Source of the DNA: CAINOH01 sp041663565 | GTDB lineage: Archaea; Micrarchaeota; Micrarchaeia; Norongarragalinales; CAINOH01 | NCBI GenBank assembly: GCA_041663565.1 | Contig: JBAYMJ010000016.1 | Span: 1 to 31,292 of the forward strand | Length of the DNA stretch: 31,292 nt | Direction: 5' to 3' | Part shown: in pieces, positions 7,587 to 14,663 of the stretch | Numbering within the stretch: position 1 is the first letter of the stretch | Layout of the letters: each line of letters opens with the position of its first letter | Position numbers and translations under genes: made by a program | Notes under the pieces: model-generated | Told to the model about the DNA's origin: nothing | The model's database searches: none | Seen by the model: only the letters and a program-made list of their open reading frames with translations

Positions 7587-7871
7587 ATGGAAGAATATAC
7601 TTACCCAATCAGGGTGCCCAGAAGCATAGCCAAGACGGTGAACGCTCTCAAGGCAAAGAGGATGCTCTCTACTGGAAGGAAGGTCTCCGACGGAAAAATA
7701 ATCGCGGAAGCGGTTGAGTTTGCATACAAAAACGAGGACAAGTTCCTAGAAGCGCCAAAAATCGACTTTTCTAAATTGTCTGGTATAATCAGTACGGGAA
7801 AGGGGGCGAACGCCACCAGGGATCTTGATGATATCATTTACGAAGGGATTCTTGATGAAAATCGCAGATAG
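7587..7871 (+). CDS. vapB: Antitoxin VapB (module 1)
   Basis: This 94-aa protein has an N-terminal ribbon-helix-helix DNA-binding segment (TYPIRVPRSIAKTVNALKAK) and a C-terminal acidic tail (RDLDDIIYEGILDENRR) of the kind that wraps the PIN toxin. The toxin gene overlaps its last 17 nt, the classic antitoxin-first order. Tandem 9-bp repeats at its start probably act as the operator. It would neutralise the VapC at 7855 and repress the operon. Confidence 0.82.
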   Translation: MEEYTYPIRVPRSIAKTVNALKAKRMLSTGRKVSDGKIIAEAVEFAYKNEDKFLEAPKIDFSKLSGIISTGKGANATRDLDDIIYEGILDENRR

Positions 7872-8238
7872 CTGCGTGCTGATTGCACTCTTTGACAAGG
7901 ATGACGGGTATCACCAGCGGGCGGAAGAATTGCTCAAGGCCAACCCGAACGCCATGATAACTTCCGTAATTCTTTGGGAAATAGTGGAATATTTCATTCG
8001 AAAGAGGGGGAATAAGCCCGCCTCGGACGTGGGCCGCAAGATATTCGACAACAAAGTCCCAGTGCTAGAAACGGATATGACGGTTTACAAAAACAGCCTG
8101 GCATTGATGGAAAAATATTCCAAGCTCAACTATTGCGATGCAATAAGCGTGGTGGCGTTGTCTGGTTTCGAGGAAAAACAGATTATTTCTTTCGATTCTG
8201 ACTTCGACCTTGTGCCGGGGATTGAACGGATTCATTGA
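7855..8238 (+). CDS. vapC: PIN-domain ribonuclease toxin VapC (module 1)
   Basis: This 127-aa PIN-domain protein has the acidic residues of the metal site in order: D5 (IADSCVLIALFD), E42 (LWEIVEYF), D95 (YCDAISVVAL) and D114/D116 (SFDSDFDLV). PIN toxins of this family cut RNA, often tRNA or rRNA, when freed from their antitoxin. The start at ATG 7855 overlaps vapB and is preceded by GAAGGGATT; the longer reading from 7825 would lie inside vapB. The third cluster (CDAISVVAL) is well kept, so it is probably active. Confidence 0.87.
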   Translation: MKIADSCVLIALFDKDDGYHQRAEELLKANPNAMITSVILWEIVEYFIRKRGNKPASDVGRKIFDNKVPVLETDMTVYKNSLALMEKYSKLNYCDAISVVALSGFEEKQIISFDSDFDLVPGIERIH

Positions 8239-8267
8239 AAAAACAGCGAAAAAAAGAAATCAAAACA

Positions 8268-8510
8268 TTCATACTCAGTCGAACGTTTCTTTTCCACAAA
8301 TCGCTTTGTTAACGTTCATATGCAGATGAATTTCCCTATTTTCCTCTTTCTGCACCACTTCATCAATGTATGAACGTTTGATGGTATCTGCAGCGAACCC
8401 CTGCCCAAGTGCCACGAACTGCCCGGAAGAAACGAATCCTGGCATTTTGAACATACTTGTATGAACGTTTGGTTTGTGGATTGCGTTGAATCCAATCATA
8501 CCAATATGAA
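8268..8510. repeat. Phased array of five 16-bp palindromic sites
   Basis: Imperfect copies of TTCATACCAGTATGAA begin at 8268, 8315, 8359, 8450 and 8495. The steps are 47, 44, 91 and 45 bp, so the sites sit near multiples of 45 bp with one position missing. The hexamer AACGTT flanks or overlaps four of them (8282, 8311, 8373, 8464). The array lies across the weak minus-strand ORF at 8275-8445. Confidence 0.5.
8275..8445 (-). CDS. Hypothetical protein, uncertain (56 aa)
   Basis: The reading starts at MPGFVSSGQF and ends GKETFD. A longer form beginning at 8541 would read through two of the palindromic sites and the tail of the upstream gene; ATGs at 8499 and 8454 are other choices. No good ribosome binding site fits any of them. 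The protein shows no recognised motif. Because the DNA is also a site array, the ORF may be incidental. Confidence 0.35.
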   Translation of the reverse strand: MPGFVSSGQFVALGQGFAADTIKRSYIDEVVQKEENREIHLHMNVNKAICGKETFD

Positions 8511-8515
8511 CAGAA

Positions 8516-9067
8516 TCATCTCCTGTACGGCCGCATTGCAACCCGTTTCATTGCCTCTGTACGAAGCTTTTCAGTTGAAGGAGAAAGGGGTACGCCAATC
8601 TTAGATGCTGCAATCATGCTTGCATAATTGCGCGCACCAGGGTTGAACTGGCTTACCCGCATAAGCGGGGCCTTTGCCCCAACCTGCTTTTCCGGCCTTT
8701 TCAGCATACCGGCAACAGTGATGGCAGATACCGCGGGAGCGAAAGGAAGCCCAGTCACCAGGCTCACTGCACCAGCCAACATAGGTGTTGATGCTTTGAG
8801 AATCGAGTGGATGTCCGAACCTGAGTTTGCGCCTGCCCTTTGCGAAAAATTCTCGAGTTCCGGGCCTTTGATGCCAGTAATGACCGAAGCCGAGCGCCCG
8901 AGTGGCTTTTCGCGCGACTTTGCAACCGCAGCCTGAATCAAAAGGTCTTTTCTTGCAGCGCCAATAGTGCCCAAAGAACCCGTTTTCGGATACGCCGAAC
9001 CGATGCGCTCAAGGCTTGCCGCAGGGACTTTCTGAATTTTTATCGGGTTTCTAGGCGTTTCCAACAA
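8516..9067 (-). CDS. Hypothetical protein with a hydrophobic central segment (183 aa)
   Basis: Translation most likely begins at TTG 9067, which follows CCGGTGAATT, matching the GGTGATTTT arrangement before the gene at 9340. A basic N-terminal third with lysines and arginines is followed by a hydrophobic stretch near residues 91-120 (MLAGAVSLVTGLPFAPAVSA) that could form one or two membrane helices, then a basic tail ending MRPYRR. The palindrome at 9078-9093 lies just upstream. No family is recognised. It could be a membrane or virion-like protein of an integrated element, which is inference from context only. Confidence 0.6.
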   Translation of the reverse strand: MLETPRNPIKIQKVPAASLERIGSAYPKTGSLGTIGAARKDLLIQAAVAKSREKPLGRSASVITGIKGPELENFSQRAGANSGSDIHSILKASTPMLAGAVSLVTGLPFAPAVSAITVAGMLKRPEKQVGAKAPLMRVSQFNPGARNYASMIAASKIGVPLSPSTEKLRTEAMKRVAMRPYRR

Positions 9068-9077
9068 AATTCACCGG

Positions 9078-9093
9078 TTCATACCAATATGAA
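9078..9093. promoter_or_regulatory. 16-bp palindromic site upstream of the 183-aa gene
   Basis: TTCATACCAATATGAA differs by one base from the perfect palindrome at 9352-9367. It ends 10 nt before the TTG start at 9067, with the ribosome binding site in between. Confidence 0.6.
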
Positions 9094-9097
9094 TAAG

Positions 9098-9340
9098 TTA
9101 GTGCTTTTGCTGAGGCCGCATACCGAACTTCTTTCCTAAAACCTCAACACGATCCTCAGTATTATCCTTGTTGACTACGTCATCTGCATTCAGGATGAGG
9201 TCCTGCGAGGCAAGGCCGAAGACTTTTGCCTTGGCGTGGAGGTCCTTTTCCAGGTCCTTCTGGATTCCGTACGCTGAATAGGGGGAGAAGTGGAGCTCGG
9301 GCTTAAGGCGTTTTTTGTTGTTTGAATCGGTTTTTTCCAT
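9098..9340 (-). CDS. Hypothetical protein (80 aa)
   Basis: This is a hydrophilic 80-residue protein starting MEKTDSNNKKRLKPELHFSP and ending GKKFGMRPQQKH. An ATG start follows GGTGATTTT with ideal spacing, and the 16-bp palindrome lies directly upstream, so the gene is very probably expressed. It has no recognised domain. It is co-directional with the 183-aa gene downstream and the ribbon-helix-helix gene upstream. Confidence 0.6.
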   Translation of the reverse strand: MEKTDSNNKKRLKPELHFSPYSAYGIQKDLEKDLHAKAKVFGLASQDLILNADDVVNKDNTEDRVEVLGKKFGMRPQQKH

Positions 9341-9351
9341 AAAATCACCAG

Positions 9352-9367
9352 TTCATACCAGTATGAA
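9352..9367. promoter_or_regulatory. Perfect 16-bp palindromic site upstream of the 80-aa gene
   Basis: TTCATACCAGTATGAA is a perfect 7-2-7 inverted repeat. It ends 11 nt before the ATG at 9340, leaving room only for the GGTGA ribosome binding site, so it likely lies at or after the transcription start and could act as an operator. Confidence 0.65.
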
Positions 9368-9373
9368 AAATAA

Positions 9374-9610
9374 TCATTTCTTCTTGCCCTTCCTGACCTG
9401 CTTTTTCTTAACCGTCTTGGGCCGTCCTGCAGGAGATTTCTTTTGCCTCAGCAAGCGTATATACCCCGGAGTCTTGGCCTCGGCCTTGGCCACCAGGTAG
9501 CCCAATGCCGCGTTCAGGCTGACTGGCTTTCCCAGGCGCGACTGCAGCCTTCCGGCATAGCAGGTGAGGCCCCGATAAGTCTCGGCGTCGATTCGCACCA
9601 GTTTTGACAT
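9374..9610 (-). CDS. Ribbon-helix-helix-like DNA-binding protein (78 aa)
   Basis: Starting at ATG 9610, the N-terminus SKLVRIDAETYRGLTCYAGR followed by a second helix (PVSLNAALGYLVAKAEAK) fits a ribbon-helix-helix fold: a short strand that enters the major groove, then two helices. The tail is extremely basic (RPKTVKKKQVRKGKKK) and could add nonspecific DNA contacts. A longer form from 9694 adds an unlikely hydrophobic leader. By position it heads the minus-strand group of small genes that carry the 16-bp palindromes, so it is a candidate for the protein that binds them; this is inference. Confidence 0.6.
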   Translation of the reverse strand: MSKLVRIDAETYRGLTCYAGRLQSRLGKPVSLNAALGYLVAKAEAKTPGYIRLLRQKKSPAGRPKTVKKKQVRKGKKK

Positions 9611-9966
9611 GGATTGATTAGGGAAAGCAGGGTTAAAAGGATGCCGCAAAGGAAAGGCCATTACAGATATAACCAAAGTATCAAGTGTAAACAAAATATA
9701 CTTTTGACTAGAGGTATTTAGTAGTGCCTAACTCGAAGTTTGGACAAAAGATTGCGGCAACAAAACTGCATAAAAAATGGCACGAAAAACGGTTGGAGAA
9801 AATACTGAAAAAACGAATTTGATTTTTGGGAAAAATAATCAAAACACAAAATCGTACGAAAAGCACGAAATGAAAAAATCGCCTCAAAGCGGAACGCTTT
9901 TGTTACAAAAACTGCCTAATGCTATTCGGTAAACTGCCCTCGGTAGGGCATTGGGGGAATAGACAA
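9611..9966. other. AT-rich intergenic region with divergent signals
   Basis: No sizeable gene is present in this 356-nt stretch. It holds a TATA-like AAATATACTT at 9694-9703, a short inverted repeat AAAGTAT/ATACTTT (9675-9681, 9698-9704) and one 32-codon ORF (listed separately). From 9823 to 9966 I see only adenine-rich sequence and the leader of the BofA-like gene. Confidence 0.5.
9724..9822 (+). CDS. Possible small basic peptide (32 aa), leaderless
   Basis: A GTG 21 nt after a TATA-like box (9694-9703) opens a 32-codon frame containing KFGQKIAATKLHKKWHEKR and ending LKKRI. The product is strongly basic and helical. The TATA-to-GTG spacing suits a leaderless archaeal transcript. It could be a nucleic-acid-binding peptide or a chance frame in adenine-rich DNA; there is no family match. 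Confidence 0.3.
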   Translation: MPNSKFGQKIAATKLHKKWHEKRLEKILKKRI

Positions 9967-10254
9967 ATGGCCATTTTAGCTCTAGGACTGCCCGAGATTG
10001 CAGGAATCGGCCTGCTCGGCATTGGCGCCATAATCCTTGGCATATTCATAATCGGATTCCTCAAGAAGGTCCTAATGAACACCGTATTCGGCCTCATCGC
10101 CCTATTCGTGATTAATTACCTCGCGGGGGCCCTGCAGATGGACGCTTTGAACCTCCCAATTAACCTCATAAGCGTGCTCGTAACAGCCATACTTGGGCTT
10201 GCCGGAGTGGGGCTTCTCATCATACTCAAGCTCCTGGGCATAACTATCCTCTAG
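9967..10254 (+). CDS. BofA-like small membrane protein
   Basis: This 95-aa protein is almost wholly hydrophobic, with about three membrane helices. The segment NTVFGLIALFVINYLAGALQ followed by LPINLISVLVTAILGLAGVG matches the BofA family pattern (N-x-x-x-G-L plus I-P-I-N-L-x-T/S-V-L). In Bacillus, BofA inhibits processing of pro-sigma K; archaeal members are widespread but their job is unknown. The start at 9967 (MAILALG) is preceded by GGGGGAAT and avoids a 16-residue leader of poor quality. A hairpin terminator follows. Confidence 0.75.
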   Translation: MAILALGLPEIAGIGLLGIGAIILGIFIIGFLKKVLMNTVFGLIALFVINYLAGALQMDALNLPINLISVLVTAILGLAGVGLLIILKLLGITIL

Positions 10255-10296
10255 ATTTTCCCTTTGTTTTCCCTCGCAGGACGTGAAAATGGGCCG

Positions 10297-10323
10297 AAGA
10301 AGGCCTATCCTTCCTTCTTTTTT
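10297..10323 (+). terminator. Hairpin plus T-tract after the BofA-like gene
   Basis: AAGAAGG (10297-10303) pairs with CCTTCTT (10313-10319) and is followed by further T residues to 10323. It lies about 45 nt after the stop codon. Confidence 0.5.
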
Positions 10324-10376
10324 GTAAAAATCTGCCTATGGCGGCTTGGGAGAATGGCTTTTTCGAAAAAAAGTAG

Positions 10377-10739
10377 TTACTGCCAGTGCTTGAGAAGCAA
10401 ATCCTTCATTTTTTGCTTCCTGGAGTCGCTGAATGGCTCGAAGCAGATAAACTGCCCATTCCTGTTCGAGTCGGGTATTGCGTGGATTTCCAGCACTCCA
10501 CGAAAGAGGGGCTGCTTCTGCAGGAGCCCAGAATAGAATCCCTCGCAGTCAAGCTCGGCTTTGCTTGCGTGCATTATGTACCTACCATGGACCAAGCCGG
10601 CGTCCTTTGCATCGAAAAGAAGGCTTCCCCGCCCAGTGATCGGGTCGGGCTTGAGTTTTACCTCTGGAAACTTGTCTTTAATCACGAGCTTGCGCGCAAT
10701 CATTTTCGGATGAACTAGCTTCCTTTCTTCAACGGCCAA
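10377..10739 (-). CDS. Hypothetical protein, unrecognised (120 aa)
   Basis: Translation likely starts at TTG 10739, about 9 nt after a GGAGG; MIARKL twelve codons in is an alternative. The sequence alternates predicted strands and helices (for example RGVLEIHAIPDSNRNGQFI), suggesting a compact alpha/beta domain, and ends DSRKQKMKDLLLKHWQ. A plus-strand frame over the same region (10386-10718) is also open but lacks a start signal and has less natural composition. The gene converges on the BofA-like gene. Function unknown. Confidence 0.55.
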   Translation of the reverse strand: MAVEERKLVHPKMIARKLVIKDKFPEVKLKPDPITGRGSLLFDAKDAGLVHGRYIMHASKAELDCEGFYSGLLQKQPLFRGVLEIHAIPDSNRNGQFICFEPFSDSRKQKMKDLLLKHWQ

Positions 10740-10779
10740 TGCGCAGCGCCTCCAAAAAACCCTCAGATGACATAGCGCG

Positions 10780-10861
10780 CAGAGGCAATTTTAACCTTCG
10801 GAGCTAAACGGAGGCGTCTGGAGCGCCGGATTTCTCCCCGGGCTGCCCATAGCTGCCTCTG
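10780..10861. other. Inverted repeat enclosing a GC-rich noncoding stretch
   Basis: CAGAGGCA (10780-10787) and TGCCTCTG (10854-10861) are perfect complements 66 nt apart. Inside are a small GGCG/CGCC hairpin (10813-10827) and a CCCCGGG run. No ORF covers it. It may be a structured RNA or the trace of a mobile element; no family is recognised. Confidence 0.3.
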
Positions 10862-10866
10862 AGAAT

Positions 10867-10889
10867 GCGTTTTCAGCGGAAATCGCGCC
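10867..10889 (+). repeat. Recurrent intergenic element, copy 2 (TTTCAGCGGAAA type)
   Basis: The core TTTTCAGCGGAAATCGCG lies directly upstream of the TATA box of vapBC module 2 and reads in the direction of that operon. It matches copies at 24042-24059 and 26389-26428. Confidence 0.55.
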
Positions 10890-10896
10890 AAAAAGG

Positions 10897-10924
10897 TTTT
10901 ATAAGACTATAACCCAATTATAAC
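10897..10924 (+). promoter_or_regulatory. Promoter and operator-like repeats of vapBC module 2
   Basis: TTTTATAAG (10897-10905) is a good TATA box 21-29 nt before the ATG at 10926, predicting a leaderless transcript. TATAAG/TATAAC occurs at 10900, 10908 and 10919; the last two are 11 bp apart, one helical turn, fitting antitoxin binding over the start. Confidence 0.55.
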
Positions 10925-10925
10925 T

Positions 10926-11171
10926 ATGAAACGCATGTACGTCATGATTCCCGTAAGAAAGGAGACCAAGGACCTGGTCGAAGCCTACAAGAAGTCCATA
11001 GGCGCCAAGTCGTACGATGAGGCTATAGCACACAATATGGCCGAACACCTGCCTTCCGCATGGGACATACTTTCGCCTCTGGCAGGCAAATATCCTGGCC
11101 TGGGGCCATTTGTGAGGGATAAAAGTGAGAGAGATCTTGGTAGATTCCTCCGCGATAATCGCAGTGATTGA
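10926..11171 (+). CDS. vapB: Antitoxin VapB (module 2)
   Basis: This 81-aa protein has an N-terminal strand-helix-helix segment (MYVMIPVRKETKDLVEAYKK, then SYDEAIAHNMAEHL) like archaeal VapB DNA-binding domains, and a charged C-terminal tail (SERDLGRFLRDNRSD) for toxin contact. It precedes and overlaps the VapC gene by 47 nt. A TATA box with 11-bp-spaced repeats in front suggests autorepression. Confidence 0.75.
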   Translation: MKRMYVMIPVRKETKDLVEAYKKSIGAKSYDEAIAHNMAEHLPSAWDILSPLAGKYPGLGPFVRDKSERDLGRFLRDNRSD

Positions 11172-11490
11172 CAAGCCAAACGCAAGCCTGGCGAAGGCCC
11201 TCTCGGATGCGATTCCGGCAATGTCCGTAATCAGCTACGCCGAGGTGGCGCGATTCTATTTGAGAAAGCTGCGCAACGAGGAATGGGCGCAGATTAAGGC
11301 CAAGCTAGGACAGATACGCATCATAGCTCTAGACGCAGAGACGTGCGAGATTGCCGCTCTTGAGTCGAAAAAACACGGCTTTGCAATGGCGGATTCGCTA
11401 ATCTACGCAAGCGCACTCAAGAATGGCTTGCCTCTGCTTACTTGCGACGCGGACTTCAAGGGCAAGAAGGACGTCGTTTACGTCAAGTAG
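11125..11490 (+). CDS. vapC: PIN-domain ribonuclease toxin VapC (module 2)
   Basis: This 121-aa PIN-domain protein has its acidic site complete: D7 (ILVDSSAIIAVID), E40 (SYAEVARFY), D90 (AMADSLIYASA) and D108/D110 (TCDADFKG). Translation starts at GTG 11125, inside the vapB frame, so the two genes are translationally coupled. The pattern MADSLIYASA with a following TCDADF is typical of active RNA-cutting VapC toxins. Confidence 0.88.
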   Translation: MREILVDSSAIIAVIDKPNASLAKALSDAIPAMSVISYAEVARFYLRKLRNEEWAQIKAKLGQIRIIALDAETCEIAALESKKHGFAMADSLIYASALKNGLPLLTCDADFKGKKDVVYVK

Positions 11491-11579
11491 CACTCGGCAA
11501 ATACCCAAATAAGCCTCCAGCTACCTTATTTTTTCACTTACTCTGCCCATTCTGACCTCTTGGAATCACTTTTCTCAAA

Positions 11580-14500
11580 ATGGACCCAACCCTTGACCCC
11601 CAAGTCATTTCGACTGCCAAAAAGTTTGGCATCACTACTCTGACGAGCATCCAGACTCTTGCCATTCCCAAGATTCTCTCTGGCAAGGACGTGCTTGTTG
11701 TTGCGCCTACTGGCTACGGCAAGACCGAGACTGCGATTATGCCTATATTCTCCGAGCTGGCGCGCCTCAAGCGAGCGGGTAACGATTGGGGCATTCTCGC
11801 AATCTACGTGACCCCGCTCCGGGCGCTCAACCGTGACATCCTTTTGCGTCTGCAAAAGTGGTGCGACGAGCTGGGAATCCGCCTCGCAGTTAGGCACGGG
11901 GACACGCCCCAGTCTGAGAGGCAGAAACAAGCTGACAATCCGCCCCAATTCCTGATTACCACTCCGGAGACTTTGTGCTCGGTGCTAGTTCACGCCAAGC
12001 TCTCGCCTGCCCTCTCGGCAACCCGCTTTGTAATCATCGACGAATACCACGAGCTCCTAGAGGGAAAAAGAGGAATCCAATTGGGCCTCTCAATCGCCCG
12101 ATTGCGCAAGAAGGCCCTTCAGCCAATCCAGCTAGTTGGCCTTTCAGCAACCATTGCCGAGCCTGAGAAGGCGGCGAAAACCCTTTCGACCAACGCAGTT
12201 GCTTCCGTCCTCGACGAAAAGCGCGAATACAAGCTCTCTGTTGAGTGCATCGAGAAGCCCAAGACACATGCTGCCAACTCGGCAAATGCCCCCTCCAAGC
12301 CTGCCGATGCCGCCAATTCCTCAAAATCCAGCCCATTGATAGCCCGGATTCGCGAACTCGTGCTATCGCACAAGAAAACACTCATCTTTTCCAACACCCG
12401 CTCGAATGCCGAGTGGCTGGGGTCGCAACTGCACCAACAGCCCGACCTTACGGACTTGGTGGCCGTCCATCACGGCTCCCTCTCCACAGCCGCCCGCAAG
12501 GAAACCGAAGACGCCTTCAAGCACCCCGAAGGCCTCAGGGCAATAGTATGCACCTCCTCCCTGGAGCTTGGAATCGACATCGGCGACGTTGACTTAGTCA
12601 TCCAAATCGTCTCGCCTCGTCAGTCCACCCGCCTCCTGCAGAGGGTAGGCAGAAGCGGCCACCGCACTCACTTGGTGCCCTCCGGAATCGTGCTCTCTGC
12701 TGACGCGCTGGATTGCGCGGAATCAGCGATTTTGTGCCTGCAAGCAAATAATCGCGAGCTGGAAGCTCGCCACGAGCAAAGGCCCTGCCGGGACGTACTT
12801 GCGCACGCAATAGTAGGGACTGTGTTGGACCTGCACCCGCAAACTACGCTTGGAGCAGTGCGGGAAATACTCTCAACAACACCCGCATTTGCCTGTGTAA
12901 AACTAGCGCAATACTACGACTTGGCCTTGGAAATGTCCCGAAAACGCATCCTCAACTTCGGAATGGGCAAAAACCTGCCCTCGCTGGAGGACGCCACGCA
13001 GGAAGAGCTTGCGGCCCTGCCTTTGCGCCGGATGCCCCGCACGCTTTTGTACTACTACGAAAACGTCTCAACCATCTCGGACAAAAAGAACCTGTTTGTG
13101 CGCAACGCCTCCACCAACAAGTCAATGGGCGTGCTGGACGAGGACTTCGCAGCCCAGTTTTTGGCAATAGGCGCGACGTTCATCTCCCGCGGCAGGCCCT
13201 GGAAAGTGCTCTCGGTATCCGAAGACGAAGTCGCAGTCGAACAGTCAACCGACTACACAGCAGCAATACCCGAGTGGCGAGGCGAGGAAATCCCCGTATC
13301 AGCATCGACTTCGTCGATGATCTGCCAGCTTTTGACGGAATGCTCGCACCTTTCCGTTGCCGAGATTTCCTCCAAGTACAACTGCAACCCAACCGCAGCT
13401 GCCAAGATACACGGCCTCGCATCAAGCCAGTCAATGGCATTCCAAGCCACGCCGACAGAGATTTTTGTCGAAAACCTGCCTAACCAGCGCATTGCAGTCC
13501 ATTGCTTCCTTGGGGATGCTTTCAACGAGGCCTTCGCAATATGCCTTTCCAACTTGCTTTCCCAGACTGCGAACCGGGTCCGGACGCGTCCGGGCACTTA
13601 CGGGATTCTGCTTGACTTTGAACAGCCCTACGACGCAACCAAACTCGCTGCGTTGATCTCCGGCCTCTCGCCGGAAGCATTCGCTTACGCTGTTGAAAAG
13701 AGCGTCTCTTCTACCCCGCTCTTGCGGGCCCGGTTCTTTCACGTTGCGCAAAGGTTTGGCGTGTTGCCCCGGAAGGCAACACCGTTCCGGAACCCCTACG
13801 GCCTTCGCCGCCTGGTTGAACGCTACCAGTCCTCTCCGGTGTTCCTGGAGGCAATGGACGAGATTTTGAAGGACAAGTTTGACCTGCCAAAGCTCAAGGT
13901 TTTGTACTCGTCCCTGCGGACCTTTGGCCCGGCTTCCGGTTCGCGCACGCGGGTGGTTGTTGTTTCCCCGTCTGCTTCCTCGCCTTCGGCGTTGTCAAAG
14001 GCAATGTTGGATGCCGCTTTCTCGCACGACGTTTCCGCCTCCGAAATTGAACCTTCCGAGGACTCCTTGGAGCAGTTCGTTTCCTCGACTAAAGAAAAGA
14101 CTGCGCGCCTGGTCTGCACTTTTTGCCATAAATCTTTCTCCGTTTCCCTCGCAGACGACTGGAACGAAAAGATTTCCTGCCCATTCTGCGCCTCCTCGCA
14201 GGTCACGACTGCAGATTACGAGGAAATCTTGAAGGAAAAGGAAAGGAAGGAAATTCTGGATAATTGGAATGCCGGAACGAAAGCCGCATTAGGAAAGGCA
14301 ACAAAAGCGTCTTCGAAATCGAAAAAGAAAAAACGAAGGGCAGAAACTGAAGCCCCAACAGCAGAAGTTTTCACCTCTGCAACGAAGAAGAAAAAAGAAG
14401 CCGATATGTTTGCAGTTGCCGGACTAATCGCAACCTATGGAATGCGTGCAGTAATCGCCTTAGAGGTCTTTGGCATCGGCCCCGAAACCGCAGCTCGTCT

Positions 14501-14597
14501 TCTCTCACGAATGCACAAGAACGAGCACGACTTCTTTTACGACCTGTTGGTGGCGCAGAAGACGTTTATTCGGACGAAGAGCTTCTGGAAGAGATAA
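11580..14597 (+). CDS. Lhr-family ATP-dependent helicase (archaeal aLhr2 type)
   Basis: This 1005-aa superfamily 2 helicase has Walker A APTGYGKTE (42-50), Walker B/DExH box IDEYHELL (D154-H157), motif III LSAT (188-191) and motif VI QRVGRSGHR (354-362). It continues through the winged-helix and Lhr core region to a C-terminal zinc site with CxxC pairs at 846/849 and 867/870. The tail (YGMRAVIALEVFGIGPETAA and following) is the usual archaeal Lhr ending. Such helicases unwind DNA and RNA-DNA hybrids and act in repair. The C-terminal conservation points to a housekeeping gene rather than a member of the adjacent island. Base composition is intermediate (29 G/C of 60 at 12901-12960). A lysine-rich linker (about residues 910-940) precedes the tail. 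Confidence 0.92.
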   Translation: MDPTLDPQVISTAKKFGITTLTSIQTLAIPKILSGKDVLVVAPTGYGKTETAIMPIFSELARLKRAGNDWGILAIYVTPLRALNRDILLRLQKWCDELGIRLAVRHGDTPQSERQKQADNPPQFLITTPETLCSVLVHAKLSPALSATRFVIIDEYHELLEGKRGIQLGLSIARLRKKALQPIQLVGLSATIAEPEKAAKTLSTNAVASVLDEKREYKLSVECIEKPKTHAANSANAPSKPADAANSSKSSPLIARIRELVLSHKKTLIFSNTRSNAEWLGSQLHQQPDLTDLVAVHHGSLSTAARKETEDAFKHPEGLRAIVCTSSLELGIDIGDVDLVIQIVSPRQSTRLLQRVGRSGHRTHLVPSGIVLSADALDCAESAILCLQANNRELEARHEQRPCRDVLAHAIVGTVLDLHPQTTLGAVREILSTTPAFACVKLAQYYDLALEMSRKRILNFGMGKNLPSLEDATQEELAALPLRRMPRTLLYYYENVSTISDKKNLFVRNASTNKSMGVLDEDFAAQFLAIGATFISRGRPWKVLSVSEDEVAVEQSTDYTAAIPEWRGEEIPVSASTSSMICQLLTECSHLSVAEISSKYNCNPTAAAKIHGLASSQSMAFQATPTEIFVENLPNQRIAVHCFLGDAFNEAFAICLSNLLSQTANRVRTRPGTYGILLDFEQPYDATKLAALISGLSPEAFAYAVEKSVSSTPLLRARFFHVAQRFGVLPRKATPFRNPYGLRRLVERYQSSPVFLEAMDEILKDKFDLPKLKVLYSSLRTFGPASGSRTRVVVVSPSASSPSALSKAMLDAAFSHDVSASEIEPSEDSLEQFVSSTKEKTARLVCTFCHKSFSVSLADDWNEKISCPFCASSQVTTADYEEILKEKERKEILDNWNAGTKAALGKATKASSKSKKKKRRAETEAPTAEVFTSATKKKKEADMFAVAGLIATYGMRAVIALEVFGIGPETAARLLSRMHKNEHDFFYDLLVAQKTFIRTKSFWKR

Positions 14598-14621
14598 AAA
14601 CAAAAGGTTAAATTAAAAAAC

Positions 14622-14632
14622 ACATTATTTAG
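14622..14632 (+). promoter_or_regulatory. Possible TATA box of the AT-rich operon
   Basis: ACATTATTTAG lies 32-42 nt before the ATG at 14664 in the 66-nt gap after the helicase gene. The gap and this box suggest that the four-gene operon has its own promoter. Confidence 0.3.
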
Positions 14633-14663
14633 TCCATTAGTCGGTAATATTCTGGGCCGTATT

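Noticed and set aside
10386..10718. 110-codon plus-strand ORF opposite the 120-aa gene
   Set aside because: No start signal; the minus-strand reading has GGAGG and better composition, though the choice is not certain.
10740..10925. tRNA or box C/D small RNA in the inverted-repeat region
   Set aside because: A CTGA and an ATGA-like box exist but at the wrong spacing and with a poor C box; no cloverleaf can be drawn.
11580..14597. The Lhr helicase as part of the AT-rich defence operon (as BrxHI in BREX)
   Set aside because: Its C-terminal tail and zinc site are those of housekeeping aLhr2, its composition is unlike the operon, and a 66-nt gap with a TATA-like box separates them.
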